In this document: one piece after another, positions 17,901 to 62,038 of the stretch | Position numbering within the stretch: the first letter of the stretch is position 1 | Layout of the letters: each line of letters begins with the position of its first letter | Source: Tubulanus polymorphus | Lineage: Eukaryota; Nemertea; Palaeonemertea; Tubulaniformes; Tubulanidae | DNA length: 64,000 bases | Assembly: GCF_964204645.1 (NCBI RefSeq) | Contig: NC_134025.1 | Span: 3,043,001-3,107,000, forward strand | Reading direction: 5' to 3' | Notes under the pieces: model-generated | What the model was told of the DNA's origin: nothing | Database searches by the model: none | The model's input: the letters and a program-made list of their open reading frames with translations, nothing else | Position numbers and translations under genes: made by a program

Positions 17901-19228
17901 ATTCTAAATGCTTGTTTCTTCTAACGCTTTTGACAGACTAGGGGAATTTCATTGAAATTCACAATATGACCCAACCGGTTAGGAGAAACGAGGTATCATT
18001 TTTTTGGCCTAAACAATATTCTGTGATGAAATTTGCCAAGTATGTAACATGCTTTAGGGATCATTCAATTATAAGATACAAATAATGCATAGGTAATAAA
18101 TGAATAACCGCGTAGTGTGAATGAGTATTGATTTATGAGTTTAACAAAATGTGGAAATGACTTTTTTCTAGTTGGATATTCTGAATCAGATGCTGGAAAA
18201 CATGGGACCCAATGACACCGTCAATAGAGCATTTGTTTATAGTTATGTTATCGGTTTACAAGGTAAAATTTCAATGGTTTAAAAGAAGAATATTTGTCAT
18301 CAGTATGGCTTAACAAAAAATATGCTGATTTTATAAACAGTTGAAAACCAAGATGTCAGTGATGCATTGGAAACTGTAAATATGGTTAAGTCAGAAGGTA
18401 TCGAATTGGATCAATTGAGGCCGATTGCATTACGAAGAATGGAAGAATTGTTATTAGCAAAAGGCAAACAAGTTCCGTGGCCGGTAAGCATCATTCTCGT
18501 GTTTCATCGTCAGAAAGGGATTCGAACCTGATGGCATTAAGAGACTATACCACGGCATGAACCCCTGATCACCATGTTGTCTCCCTCACTTCCTAGAAAA
18601 ACGTCTAAAAACCTACTAGTGTTTCCATGACAATTTGGCTATTTATATAACAAATATCAGTCACTCGGCTTATAATTCAAAGGATATTTTTATTGTATAA
18701 ATATTTACATGCCTCGGGCGTATTGTGATCGGTTAGAATATTCAGTGAATTTAAACACGCACAATCGTAGCTACCTATTCATGATTTTAGCTATCAATTT
18801 ACAAGATTATTAAGGGGTTTTCCATTTATCCTGCACTCAAAATTTTGGCAGAATGTACCACCATATGTACCCTGCCTCTTGTACACATCTGTACTAAACT
18901 TCCCCCCCCCCCCCACCATGTGCATGTATTCACTGGAGCTCTTCAGCGGGTAGTACAGAGTGAAATGTACCGTTTGTGCAATACGCAAACACTGTAGACC
19001 TCCTGACGATACTGATACCAATTTTATTAGAACCCCTACCTTGTGTACGTAACAAATGGAATACCCCTAAAACAGACCCGGTCTGCGTTGTTAGATTTTC
19101 GGGCATATTTCTAAACAAATATGTCTGTTTTTCAGGTCGGTGCATTTAACAAGGATCGACCGAACGCTGCAGATTCATCGGATTCTTCGTCAAGTTCTGA
19201 TTCCGATTCAGATTCTGAAAATAAATGA
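8989..19228 (+). CDS. LRPPRC: Leucine-rich PPR-motif protein, mitochondrial
   Basis: Pentatricopeptide-repeat protein that, with SLIRP, stabilises mitochondrial mRNAs and supports their polyadenylation and translation in the matrix. Exons: 8989-9122 or 9164; 9262-9497; 9627-9930; 10078-10164; 10257-10295; 10377-10464; 10562-10666; 10780-10977; 11307-11450; 11889-12095; 12432-12519; 12970-13067; 13166-13306; 13444-13524; 13609-13677; 14003-14137; 14213-14355; 14550-14635; 14931-15159; 15236-15360; 15441-15547; 15831-15990; 16293-16459; 16595-16698; 16781-16863; 17195-17327; 17413-17531; 17620-17732; 17825-17893; 18172-18262; 18341-18483; 19136-19228. From exon 3 on the phases close exactly; total about 1372-1386 aa, like human LRPPRC (1394). 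The N-terminus is Arg-rich and acid-poor, fitting a mitochondrial presequence. Family-diagnostic segments include DVMHYNALLRVHLENEHKF, NNITPNRVTYQRLVASF and RTHYFWPIIMAYKHQ. The C-terminus is a Ser/Asp run (SSSSSDSDSDSE). The exon 1 donor is uncertain; both options keep frame. Confidence 0.95.
11121..11160 (+). repeat. Dispersed repeat copy in LRPPRC intron 9
   Basis: The segment reads CTGAAGATGGGTAGAAGCAT and continues to ATGTCAGTG. The same sequence with few differences occurs on the minus strand at 13812-13854, so this is a dispersed repeat. It lies upstream of the exon at 11307. Confidence 0.6.
12551..12906. mobile_element. Foldback element with tRNA-like arms in an LRPPRC intron
   Basis: The ends are inverted repeats of roughly 115 bp. 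The right arm (about 12795-12906) ends with a perfect pol III B-box GGTTCGAATCC followed by CCTGC. The left arm (12551 to about 12665) carries its complement GGACTCGAACC. Both arms share a stretch like GCCACGGCACGAACCCCTGC. The arms look like two head-to-head copies of a tRNA-derived SINE. They are not functional tRNA genes, because no full cloverleaf with paired acceptor stem is visible. Confidence 0.65.
13812..13854 (-). repeat. Dispersed repeat copy in LRPPRC intron 15
   Basis: The minus strand reads CTGAAGATGGGTAGAAACAT and runs on to ATGTCAGTGTT. It is the inverted partner of the copy at 11121-11160. Confidence 0.6.
14377..14488. mobile_element. Diverged palindromic MITE-like insert in LRPPRC intron
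   Basis: The left end reads GGGGTCAGTTGCACGAAAT and the right end, read in reverse, TCAGGGCCAAATTGCAGAT. Internal CTTAAG-rich complementary stretches lie between them. The ends resemble the sharper palindromic element at 63164-63296. Confidence 0.45.
16488..16557. mobile_element. Short internally deleted MITE related to the piggyBac-type element
   Basis: The insert begins AACCCTTTCAGTGCTGACTA and ends CTGAAAGGGT, about 70 bp in total. Its left end and the inner GAGATAATTTGAAAAT-type stretch match the larger element at 26330-26601. It lies directly downstream of the LRPPRC exon ending at 16459, in the intron. Confidence 0.6.
18511..18568 (-). repeat. tRNA-like SINE fragment in the LRPPRC intron before the last exon
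   Basis: On the minus strand a GGTTCGAATCC B-box follows an A-box-like TGGTATAGTCTC, bordered by CATGCCGTGG. It matches the arms of the foldback at 12551-12906 (GCCATCAGGTTCGAATCCC is shared), so it is a third copy of the same tRNA-derived family. Confidence 0.55.
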
Positions 19229-19304
19229 TGACATCAAATGTATAGTGCTTATTTTACATGTATATAAATACTTGTATCTTGGTGAAAATAATGACTTTCC
19301 TGAA

Positions 19305-19310
19305 AATAAA
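19305..19310 (+). terminator. LRPPRC polyadenylation signal
   Basis: AATAAA lies 77 nt after the LRPPRC stop codon and is followed by T-rich sequence. It is the first canonical signal downstream. Confidence 0.5.
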
Positions 19311-19864
19311 TTAATTTCGTTTCACTTAAAGAATGTACGTATTAAGGGCAAATCTTTAAAATCAAAACAGCTCGGGGCTCATCCATTCATTGAGCAACAT
19401 TTCCTTGAATTTGTTATTTTCTACAAATAGATTAGATTTTTAAGAAATTCTCGCTGCCACCCTTTGGTGTAGAATGCGATTATTATGATAATGAACCCTT
19501 AGATATGTTATCAACAGTACATGAAAATGAACATAGTTATTATCAGCTAACATACTCTCCGGGTCGCATACTACACTTGCTAGTGTATTAACATAGATCA
19601 ATTTTACAGCTGCCGACCATTGATTTATGATAACTGTTATTAGTGTATAAATGTTAGTATTGATTAACGCCTGTCCATAGTTTACTTTGTACTAGTGTCA
19701 GTTGTGACAGTTACTTTCGATGCTAAACTGCGCGGTTCGGAAATAGAAATCACCGATTAATTGTTATTTCAAATATTTCAAACTGTTGTTAATGACACGA
19801 TTAAATATTTATCCTGAATGAATACTACATTATAAGTATTTTATTTTGTGTGATCTGTGTAACC

Positions 19865-20148
19865 CAGGGGCGGATCCAAGGCTTACTTTTGATGGCCTTG
19901 TGTGACATGCGTTGTAGCAGGCATAATTAGCAAGGCATCGTATTTGTTCATTTATAGATGGGTTAGATGCATTTTATAGCATTTCCAAGTAGAAACTTTG
20001 CCTTATCCTACTAATTATGTGTTCGAATCTTATAAGAATCTATATGATAAGGTTGTAAAAAGTCAGGAATTCATGAAAGCTTTTTTGAATGGACTTTTAA
20101 AAGACAAATCAAAACATTTGAAGGTCGACAGGCCCCCTGGATCCGCCC
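19865..20148. mobile_element. hAT-type MITE
   Basis: The left end is CAGGGGCGGATCCAAGG and the right end CCCTGGATCCGCCC, which form terminal inverted repeats of about 14-17 bp. CAGGGGCGGATC is a typical animal hAT terminus. GTAAC occurs just outside both ends (19859-19863 and 20149-20153), a possible worn target-site duplication. There is no transposase; the short ORF inside is not conserved as far as I can tell. Confidence 0.6.
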
Positions 20149-20930
20149 GTAACGATTCTGGTATTGTCGGGTCGAATAACTGAGTCATTTAAAATCGAAC
20201 TATTTCTGGCGAGAGAATATCATAGATCTATTTCAATTTAAATTGGTTACTAAGCAACAGTGGATAATAAATTGGAATATTTGGTATATCAAATTTCTAT
20301 TGAAACTGTCATTCTCTCATAGAATGACGTCACATCATTATTGTTTCATCATTCTGTATGTATACAACAGAACCCCAGGCTAATAACTATCGATATTGAG
20401 TTAGTTAAAGAAAATGACTCAAAATGCGTGGGAAATAAATGAGTCTGTTTAATGTTTGCGTCATTTTTGTTATCAGAACGAAGCTTATTATTCATTTATA
20501 AAAAAAATATGAAAAACAAATTAGATAGGTCGAAAAAATGGCACCATTTGACATCATCAGGAAACATGATTTCAATTTTTGATTTAATGAACGTAATTCG
20601 ATTGTTATGACTTGTGAATTGTTAAATTAGTACTAACTAAAATAAATATGAAATATGCTTAGAATTTTTTTTTAATTAAGAAATTATGTTTGTTTTAATT
20701 CAATGTGAATCAATGGTTGTGTGGATTTTGAAATTTCTTGATTGGTCGCTCGTCGGTGTGAAGTGTCGAACGATGATATCCGCATGTTTACTTCATTCAT
20801 TTCCGCATGTACAGCAGGAGCCGCCGCCATTTTATGATCACATGACTCTTACCAGCTGTGGTCCAGCCCATTGTCATATATAGGTAGATGGGACATGCTT
20901 ACATTAATGGTATTATCAAAGCGCTCGACA
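20149..20930. other. Intergenic spacer upstream of PLC-beta
   Basis: AT-rich sequence between the hAT-type MITE and the PLC-beta promoter. I recognise no gene or repeat in it. Confidence 0.5.
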
Positions 20931-20938
20931 TATTTAAA
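20931..20938 (+). promoter_or_regulatory. TATA-like box of PLC-beta promoter 1
   Basis: TATTTAAA occurs 200 bp upstream of the first ATG, with pyrimidine-CA-type initiator sequence (TCGCACTAG) about 30 bp downstream. Transcript start data are not available, so this is a position-based call. Confidence 0.4.
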
Positions 20939-21137
20939 TCCCCATGCGTACAGTACACTATCGCACTAGAAAACATTCGTGGTTTAATAGTCATATCTAT
21001 ATTCAGTACTGGAAACCAGTAGAATATTGTCTACCTCCGACACCCACGGAGCTGTAAGCTTCCCCTCCCGCGGATTCGACTAATCTTGCTGCTCTGCTCG
21101 TAGGGATGGATTAGCCTGTAGTAGTAGTATCTCAGCT

Positions 21138-55460
<34,323 letters not shown>

Positions 55461-56647
55461 ATTGTGCATATTCATGAATCGTGTTTTCGCATGCAGTAAC
55501 ATATATGAGATTGTTCGCAACTTTCTCTATATTCGCCTGCCGGTACATTGTTGCATGCTCCTATTCTGTGATCGAATTAAACAATTTAGTATACTTTGTT
55601 CATTCCCCATGAATTTAATGGCGCACACAAATGAGGATGAGGCCAGAATTGGTTAGTTTATTGAGATAAGTGCTATTTGTTTATTATTATCATTATTATT
55701 ATTATGTATATGTATATGTATTTTTGCATTTTTCATGTATAATATAATATTTTTCACTCATTCGGAGAATTGAATCGATTATTTATCTCACATTATATGT
55801 GATTTAGTTAATTGATCTTCTGAATGTTGTTTGGTTATTATCATAGATGAAATATTTTCCAAAGTTTTTACGCACGAACTTGAAATTGAACACACTTTTT
55901 CTTTTGATTTTTCACCTGTTTTCATTATTCACTACATTTTCATGACTTTTGCTCTGTAAATAATTCTCAATATATAAGTAGTAGTGTGTGTAAAGTAGAA
56001 GGTTAATGTGATTGTACTTGTAGTTAGACTAATTGGACCATGTATGTATCTTATACTTTAAGCCATTACTCAAAGCTAAAATCATCAATCAATAAGAATG
56101 TACTAACATTATCCTACAGATTTGCAACTCTACTCAATGTTTAGGCTATTCATCAGCTTAGTCATTGAAAATCACTCATGAAAGTTCTAGGTCAGCGAAA
56201 TCTCTTTTCTCCTTATCTATTTTTGGATTGATAGTATTTTCTATTTTTTCTAGTAGCGCTTTCATACTTAATTGGGAAGATAATTTGTTCGATCCTTCGG
56301 TTATCAATGAACGTTTTTATTGTGTTCATGTGCAAAGTATAGATTAATATATGATTCGAGTGAGGATTATTGTAGACTCCTCATCTCTTGGTACTTGTCT
56401 TCTTGGAAAGCAATGAACTATAGGTTGAATAATGAAACGGTTATGCAGGCTGTTTTTAAATGACCGTTGAGCATGTTGGCTTTCTTTTTGAAGTGTGTTT
56501 TTGTCTCGAGTAGATGGTATGAAAACTCCAGTTGGCTGTAGTGAATGTTTACACTTATGACATCGCACTGTTTCTATTTATTGAATATAGAACATGTGTG
56601 TTTGTCTAATTTCAATGTCTAATTTCATCGAAATCTAAACCTGTCTC

Positions 56648-56653
56648 AATAAA
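56648..56653 (+). terminator. Candidate PLC-beta polyadenylation signal
   Basis: This is the first canonical AATAAA I found after the PLC-beta stop codon, giving a 3' UTR of about 1.2 kb. Other candidates follow near 57981 and 58155. Confidence 0.4.
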
Positions 56654-58140
56654 TGTATTAAATTAGAATTGCTTTGTGTGAGTATAAAATATATCTTCTG
56701 TAAATATTGTAAAATCACACTGATTACCGAATTCATCTGATCAAAATGCATATTCTGATATTTATTTGCATAAAATACTCCTAAATGATAAACGTCCATT
56801 TATTGTGAAACATGCATGCTGGCTGTTTCTCCTACAATTATGGTCAGTGATTATTTATTTTTTTCATCACTCACATGTATATTTCACAATATCGGACTCA
56901 ATTAAGCGTTTTTAGTCATCAATCGAAATGAAAAGTTGAAATCACTGCATTCCTTGACATTTAAGGAAATGCCCTATATTGCTAGATTAGATTTGACTGA
57001 TGTGTATGTATTTTACAGATATTTCATTGTTTAAACTGATGATATATTATTGCATATTGTATAACATGTCACTAAAACTGAATTATCGTAACTTTCGATA
57101 TTGAGTGGCTTACAAAAAAGTGCTTTATCTTTATTGGCGTTTTGAACAAGTTTACTTGACCTCAATAGATATATATGAACGAAACCAACATTGGATGAGT
57201 AGTCTCAGATTCTTATCCCTATCGACCATCATGATTTTTTCCAGATATTTATTGTCCAAATTATCATTACCAAGAATGAGGTTATATGGTTATTATTATT
57301 GTTTCTTATACTTGAATAGTGTTTGTGTAAATAATGTGCAATCGTTGTTTTAGAATTCGGTCAGTGATATTGTTTTACGCAGAGCTGTTCTCTTAAGGGT
57401 CATATCTGTGTCATTTTTCACTTTTTTGGTAAAATTGGACTATGATGTCGTTTGTGAATATACTCTGTGGCTATCGTGTGAAGTAGTCTTTCAAATTAAA
57501 CTTCTCTCTGTACAGTATCCAGATTCTAGTCTTTATTATAAAGGTGACGCCTTAAAACATGCCTATACTTGATTATAGGGAAAGCAAAGAAACATATATT
57601 TCCTTCTATAAAATGCGTGATATTCACCTTCAAATATGGTACACGATTATTTTGAAGAGTATTTTGAAGTGTCAGTCACAGAAAGCTAAGTTAACTGCCA
57701 GTGACCTATGATTTTTTTAATTTTCACTTTACTGGTGCTTTTAAAGTCTAGTCCAAAACTAGTCATTTTCAGCTATATTCTTCAAGTATCTCCTACTCAG
57801 CAATTCAGGCCTGTATTTTTGTTCAATCTACGAATATTTTGTTTTTGTTTCATGGTTGGGCTATATAGCATTGTAGATTCTGATATCCACTAATAACAAT
57901 TCACTAAATTTATTGTCATTATTATTGAATTTGAAAGTATTAGTTCCGTTGATGTAAGATAATCAAATACATCTGTACATAATAAAAGTGTAAAATATAT
58001 ATTTGTGTTTCTCGTTGTCGTAAAATTTGCAATCTGTATTTTATGCAATTTTCCACGAGGAAATAGACCTGACAAGTGTTTTGGGATGTTATGCTAAATA
58101 TATGGTGTACTTTATTTTGTTATTTCCTTGTATAAATACA
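56654..58140. other. Intergenic or distal 3' UTR, PLC-beta to NT5C3
   Basis: AT-rich DNA with no recognised gene. Short ORFs here have no family resemblance. Confidence 0.5.
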
Positions 58141-58396
58141 TTACACCTCACTGAATAAAAACATGGTGTCCAATCTAACACATTTTATGAGTTGTTTTTT
58201 ACGGAAGACTGATGAATCAACGAATTGGGATTGCTTGTGGAAAAGTCTAGATTCTGTGAAAATATACCGGCATTTAGAAGATCCTAGGTTCCAGAGCCTA
58301 GTACTTGGACAAAGAATGAAACGAACCCAATATTTACCAACAGGCCTACTTGTTTCGCGTGACCGTATCATGATCTAAGATGTTGAATAGAGGATA

Positions 58397-58724
58397 TTGG
58401 GACGGCAAGTTCATAGAAAAATCACTAGAGGGTGGAAAACATTTAGAAACGACTTAGTGACCAGTTTATTCCAGTTCAAGATCGGGTCTTATCTCTTACC
58501 TGTAAATAAACTGTCAAATCTCCATCTACCCAGAACCAATAGATTATGCCCCACCTGTAACGTTTTAGGCGACGAACTACATTTCATTTTTTACTGTAAC
58601 TTACCGAATTCCATAAAAATTACTTAAATTCAAATACTTTTCGGAACCTTGATGTTTTAAAAAATCCAACTTTGAAGCTGGGATTTATCAAATTACGTCT
58701 AGATGTATATAGATCCCTCCGGTA
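58397..58724 (+). mobile_element. Decayed LINE 3' end
   Basis: A plus-strand frame carries LFQFKIGSYLLPVNKL, then RLCPTCNVLGDELHFIFYC, a CxxC...HxxxxC arrangement typical of the zinc-finger-like tail after the reverse transcriptase of many animal LINEs. After a stop, a NLDVLKNPTLKLGFIKLRLD segment continues the similarity in another frame. No reverse transcriptase core is present. Confidence 0.6.
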
Positions 58725-58908
58725 GTGTGTAAATAGTATGTTGTAAATAACGTTTGTTATGTTTTAAAATACTTTCATTTCCCGTTTTTGCAAATTATTG
58801 TAAATACTCTCTTTTTCCTCCATATATGATGCAAAATGGTTGGAGTGTAATAAACATTCGTACTCGTATTCGACTGTCAAACAAATACAATGGAGTAGTA
58901 GGCCTACA

Positions 58909-59462
58909 CTATGGTGGCTGATAAGGGCCATAGCGTAAAATTCCTGGTATGTAAATGAGGGCGCCAGAACGCCAGAACGCCAAAACGAAAAAAAACGTCC
59001 AATTTTCTCTGAAAGTTCGTTTTGGCGCGCCAAAACAAAGAAAATTCCGTTTTGGCGCCCCCGCCAAAACGAACTTTCATTTTGGCGCCCCCGCCAAAAC
59101 GAACTTTCGTTTTGGCGCCCCCGCCAAAACAACGAAAAACGTCGAAATTTCTCTAAAAGTTCGTTTTGGCGCGCCAAAACAAAGAAAATTCCGTTTTGGC
59201 GCCCCCGCCAAAACGAACTTTCATTTTGGCGCCCCCGCCAAAACGAACTTTCGTTTTGGCGCCCCCGCCAAAACAACGAAAAACGTCGAAATTTCTCTAA
59301 AAGTTCGTTTTGGCGCGCCAAAACAAAGCGCCAAACGAACTTTTAGAGAAAATTGGACGTTTTTTTTCGTTTTGGCGTTCTGGCGTTCTGGCGCCCTCAT
59401 TTACATACCAGGAATTTTACGCTATGGCCCTTATCAGCCACCATACTTATCAGCCACCATAG
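58909..59462. mobile_element. Foldback element with E2F-like motif array
   Basis: Terminal arms of about 115-130 bp are almost perfect inverted copies (TATGGTGGCTGATAAGGGCC on the left, its complement on the right). They differ visibly at only one or two positions over the first 115 bp. The right end has an extra direct copy of TTATCAGCCACCATA. The core is a 144-bp tandem repeat (starts at about 59015, 59159, 59303) made of TTTTGGCGCNNNCGCCAAAAC palindromes. Because 144 is a multiple of three, both strands stay open by chance. No transposase is present. Confidence 0.8.
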
Positions 59463-59937
59463 ATAAACCTTAGCTTTAGTAAAATCCATCCTTGTACTAC
59501 TAACCTAAAGACCCCTATCTAAGATCCCCAAATAATTATGCGCTGTGCGAGCGTTTCAAGGCTTCTTTCTCAGTACGTTAAGGCAAAAGTTCCGTAAAAA
59601 AAACTTGTTAAAATAAATTGGGCCCAGAAATAGGGCACTTGGAAATTTTTTTCTTTGTGTCAGTGGGCAGAGAAACCCGATTTCAATCCGAAGGGGGCAG
59701 TCATTGGCTATTGAAAAGGGAAAAATTTTCATATAAAATTCGAATCCATCAACAACTGTCAACGAGCCCAGTGTAATGTGCAAAGTCGTATTGGTTTTGC
59801 CATTGAATCATATAATCACATAATCATGTCTTCCGAACGTGTAAAAGTTTGCCAGCGGACCATGCAGTTGGTGGGATTATTTATTGGGTTGGAAAAAAGA
59901 AGTACATTGCAAGAACAAAACACAGGGGCTCGTATCA

Positions 59938-59999
59938 GAGTTGTAGGTAGTATAAAAACTGTTGATAACAGATTATCGTTTTTACACTACCTACAACTC
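59938..59999. repeat. Perfect-like hairpin (about 30-bp arms)
   Basis: GAGTTGTAGGTAGTATAAAA on the left pairs with TTTTACACTACCTACAACTC on the right across a short GTTGATAACAGATTATC centre. It may be one end of a transposon or a stand-alone palindrome. Confidence 0.6.
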
Positions 60000-60000
60000 C

Positions 60001-61065
60001 ATTGGGATCCCTGAGTGAAACTGATTGGACAACAGCAATGCCCACAGCCCAGTTTCATAAAAAGGTTTAACACTTAAATCGATTTAATTTCTTCATTAAT
60101 TCAGTTTAACTTAAATCGATTTAGGCCTTTATTCAGAGTTGCTATATTAAACTTAACAAATTTCAAAATCAATCATATTTATTCTCATACAACAATTATA
60201 CAAAATGCCAGGAGTGCTCGAGGAATTAAAATGTAAGCTCCTCAAACATGTGGACTTTCAAAAACAACAAGTCCAACCACCATATGAACTATAAATGAGA
60301 GTTTATACGCCCATGGTCCAACCATAGACTCTAAAACAAAAAGTCTATGATCCAACCACGGACTCAATTGTCCATGGCCCCCGCACTAAAACCAGAGATA
60401 AACCTGGCCAAATACTCTGGAAAGCGTAGGAGTAAGTAATCAATCTGATTAACATTTTTACATCATTTTATTTTCACATATCAAATTATCAACTTTTAGC
60501 TTATTTCTCAAATTTTAATACTAATTTTGTTTCTTTTACTATGTATGAAATTGTACAAACTGTAAAACCACAAAAGTTACATGTAAGGTATTTAAGTCTT
60601 TATCTATGATACATTTCCACTACAGCTGATTTATACAATTTGCATCAATAGGAAAATAACAAAAATACACTAAGAATTGTAAACTTTGATCCATAAAACA
60701 CCGAAAATTGGACTAGTCTGAAAGTCTAAGATTATGAATTTGACAATTCATGAGGTCAATATAACCGATACTTTGTTATAGTCAGCCCACAAGGCCTGAC
60801 GGATAGCCGCCACTGCGGCGCAGGACTACTCATTACTAAGACAAGTGGAACACTTTTTATTTAGTGTCGGCAGAAAGATCTATTAGAGGCATCAGTCGCG
60901 AAAAACATGGTTATTATATAACTGGGTACCGAACCCATATATATAGAATAGAAATAGAAATCGTATGAATATTAATCGCCGAAATCGATAGCAATAAAAT
61001 GTTCAATAAAGTCTTCATTAGAATTTGAGTGGGTACGAGAGACACACTGGGTATCACGGACTGGG
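60001..61065. other. Intergenic stretch upstream of NT5C3 foldback
   Basis: No gene was recognised. At 60050-60130 an AGCCCAGTTTCATAAAA start and repeated TTAAATCGATTTA suggest a MITE-like palindromic fragment. At 60300-60380 ATGGTCCAACCATAGACTC and its variant recur, resembling wording at about 29440-29480. Confidence 0.4.
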
Positions 61066-61074
61066 TGACGTCTC

Positions 61075-61850
61075 TATGGAATACTTCAAGGGCCATACGA
61101 CTTACGAGTTACGTTTTACGACTTTACGAGTTACGTTTTACGAGTTACGATTTACGTTTTACGAGTTACTTATACATTTCCTTGAATATTCGTTACGACT
61201 TCCGTTTTATGAGTACGTTTTACGAATTACGAATTACGATTTACGAGTTAAGTGTTGGAGTTTCGGTTCGCAAGAGTTCAAGGACAGTGGCCACGTGGTA
61301 GGCATTTCACTGTGTGGGTGGATGTAATTATTAGACGAATAACCTGTAACGATGATGGATGGCTGTATGCAGCCCAGTGTTTTCAAAAAATGAATACATT
61401 TTTTCTAAATTGATGAATCTTGTTCTAATTATTAAAATCATTTCCAGCTAAGATCTATTGAGACATCGTCTATTAAAATCATCGTGCACGTAACGCGGCA
61501 GTCATCAGTCAGTGTGAAATGTATTGTCAGCATTTAAGATTTTGAGAAGGTTCGCACAGCGGCCAACGCGCAGATTTCCTGCCCTGTAATAGACCACTGC
61601 AGTCGAGATTGATTCACTATATACAATAAATTACTCTTATTATGCGGTTTGAAATGACTTCATTTTGAAACCCGTTCTTTGAATAACGCGCTTCGAATAT
61701 CCGAAGCCAATTAGTGAAAAACGTGTAATTCGTAAAACGTAAGTCGTAAATCGTAAGTCATAACGTATTGTAAGAAATGTATTAGTAACTCGTAAATCGT
61801 AACTCGTAAAACGTAACTCGTAAGTCGTATGGCCCTTGAGGTATTCCATA
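61075..61850. mobile_element. Second foldback element with TTACGA/TCGTAA minisatellite arms
   Basis: The left arm begins TATGGAATACTTCAAGGGCC and runs into about 160 bp of degenerate TACGAGTTACGTTTTACGA units. The right arm is the inverse, ending GGCCCTTGAGGTATTCCATA after TCGTAACTCGTAAAACG units. The 460 bp between the arms is not repetitive. Overall about 776 bp, with no transposase. It ends 180 bp before the NT5C3 start codon. Confidence 0.7.
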
Positions 61851-62017
61851 CGTCTCCGTATACTGTTGTTCTGACTGCGAATGCAGGTGGCGCAGAATTG
61901 GACAGGCGACCAGTCTATTTAGTAGTGTCACGGCGTAATTATATTCTGGTTGCGTAAATGATCAATCCTAGGTGACGTTTTGCTAGATTTATTCTATTCC
62001 CATCCCGCATTTGTCAA

Positions 62018-62038
62018 ATGGAATTAAATAATGCATAA
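62018..62038 (+). promoter_or_regulatory. Short upstream ORF overlapping the NT5C3 start
   Basis: An ATG at 62018 opens a six-codon frame (MELNNA, stop at 62036-62038) that overlaps the main ATG at 62031 in another frame. If both are in the mature 5' UTR, translation of the anchored form would depend on leaky scanning. Confidence 0.45.

Noticed and set aside
58764-59473. Two long opposing ORFs with FGAPAKT / FWRGRQN repeats as genes
   Set aside because: They are generated by a 144-bp palindromic tandem repeat inside a foldback element and have no independent coding evidence.
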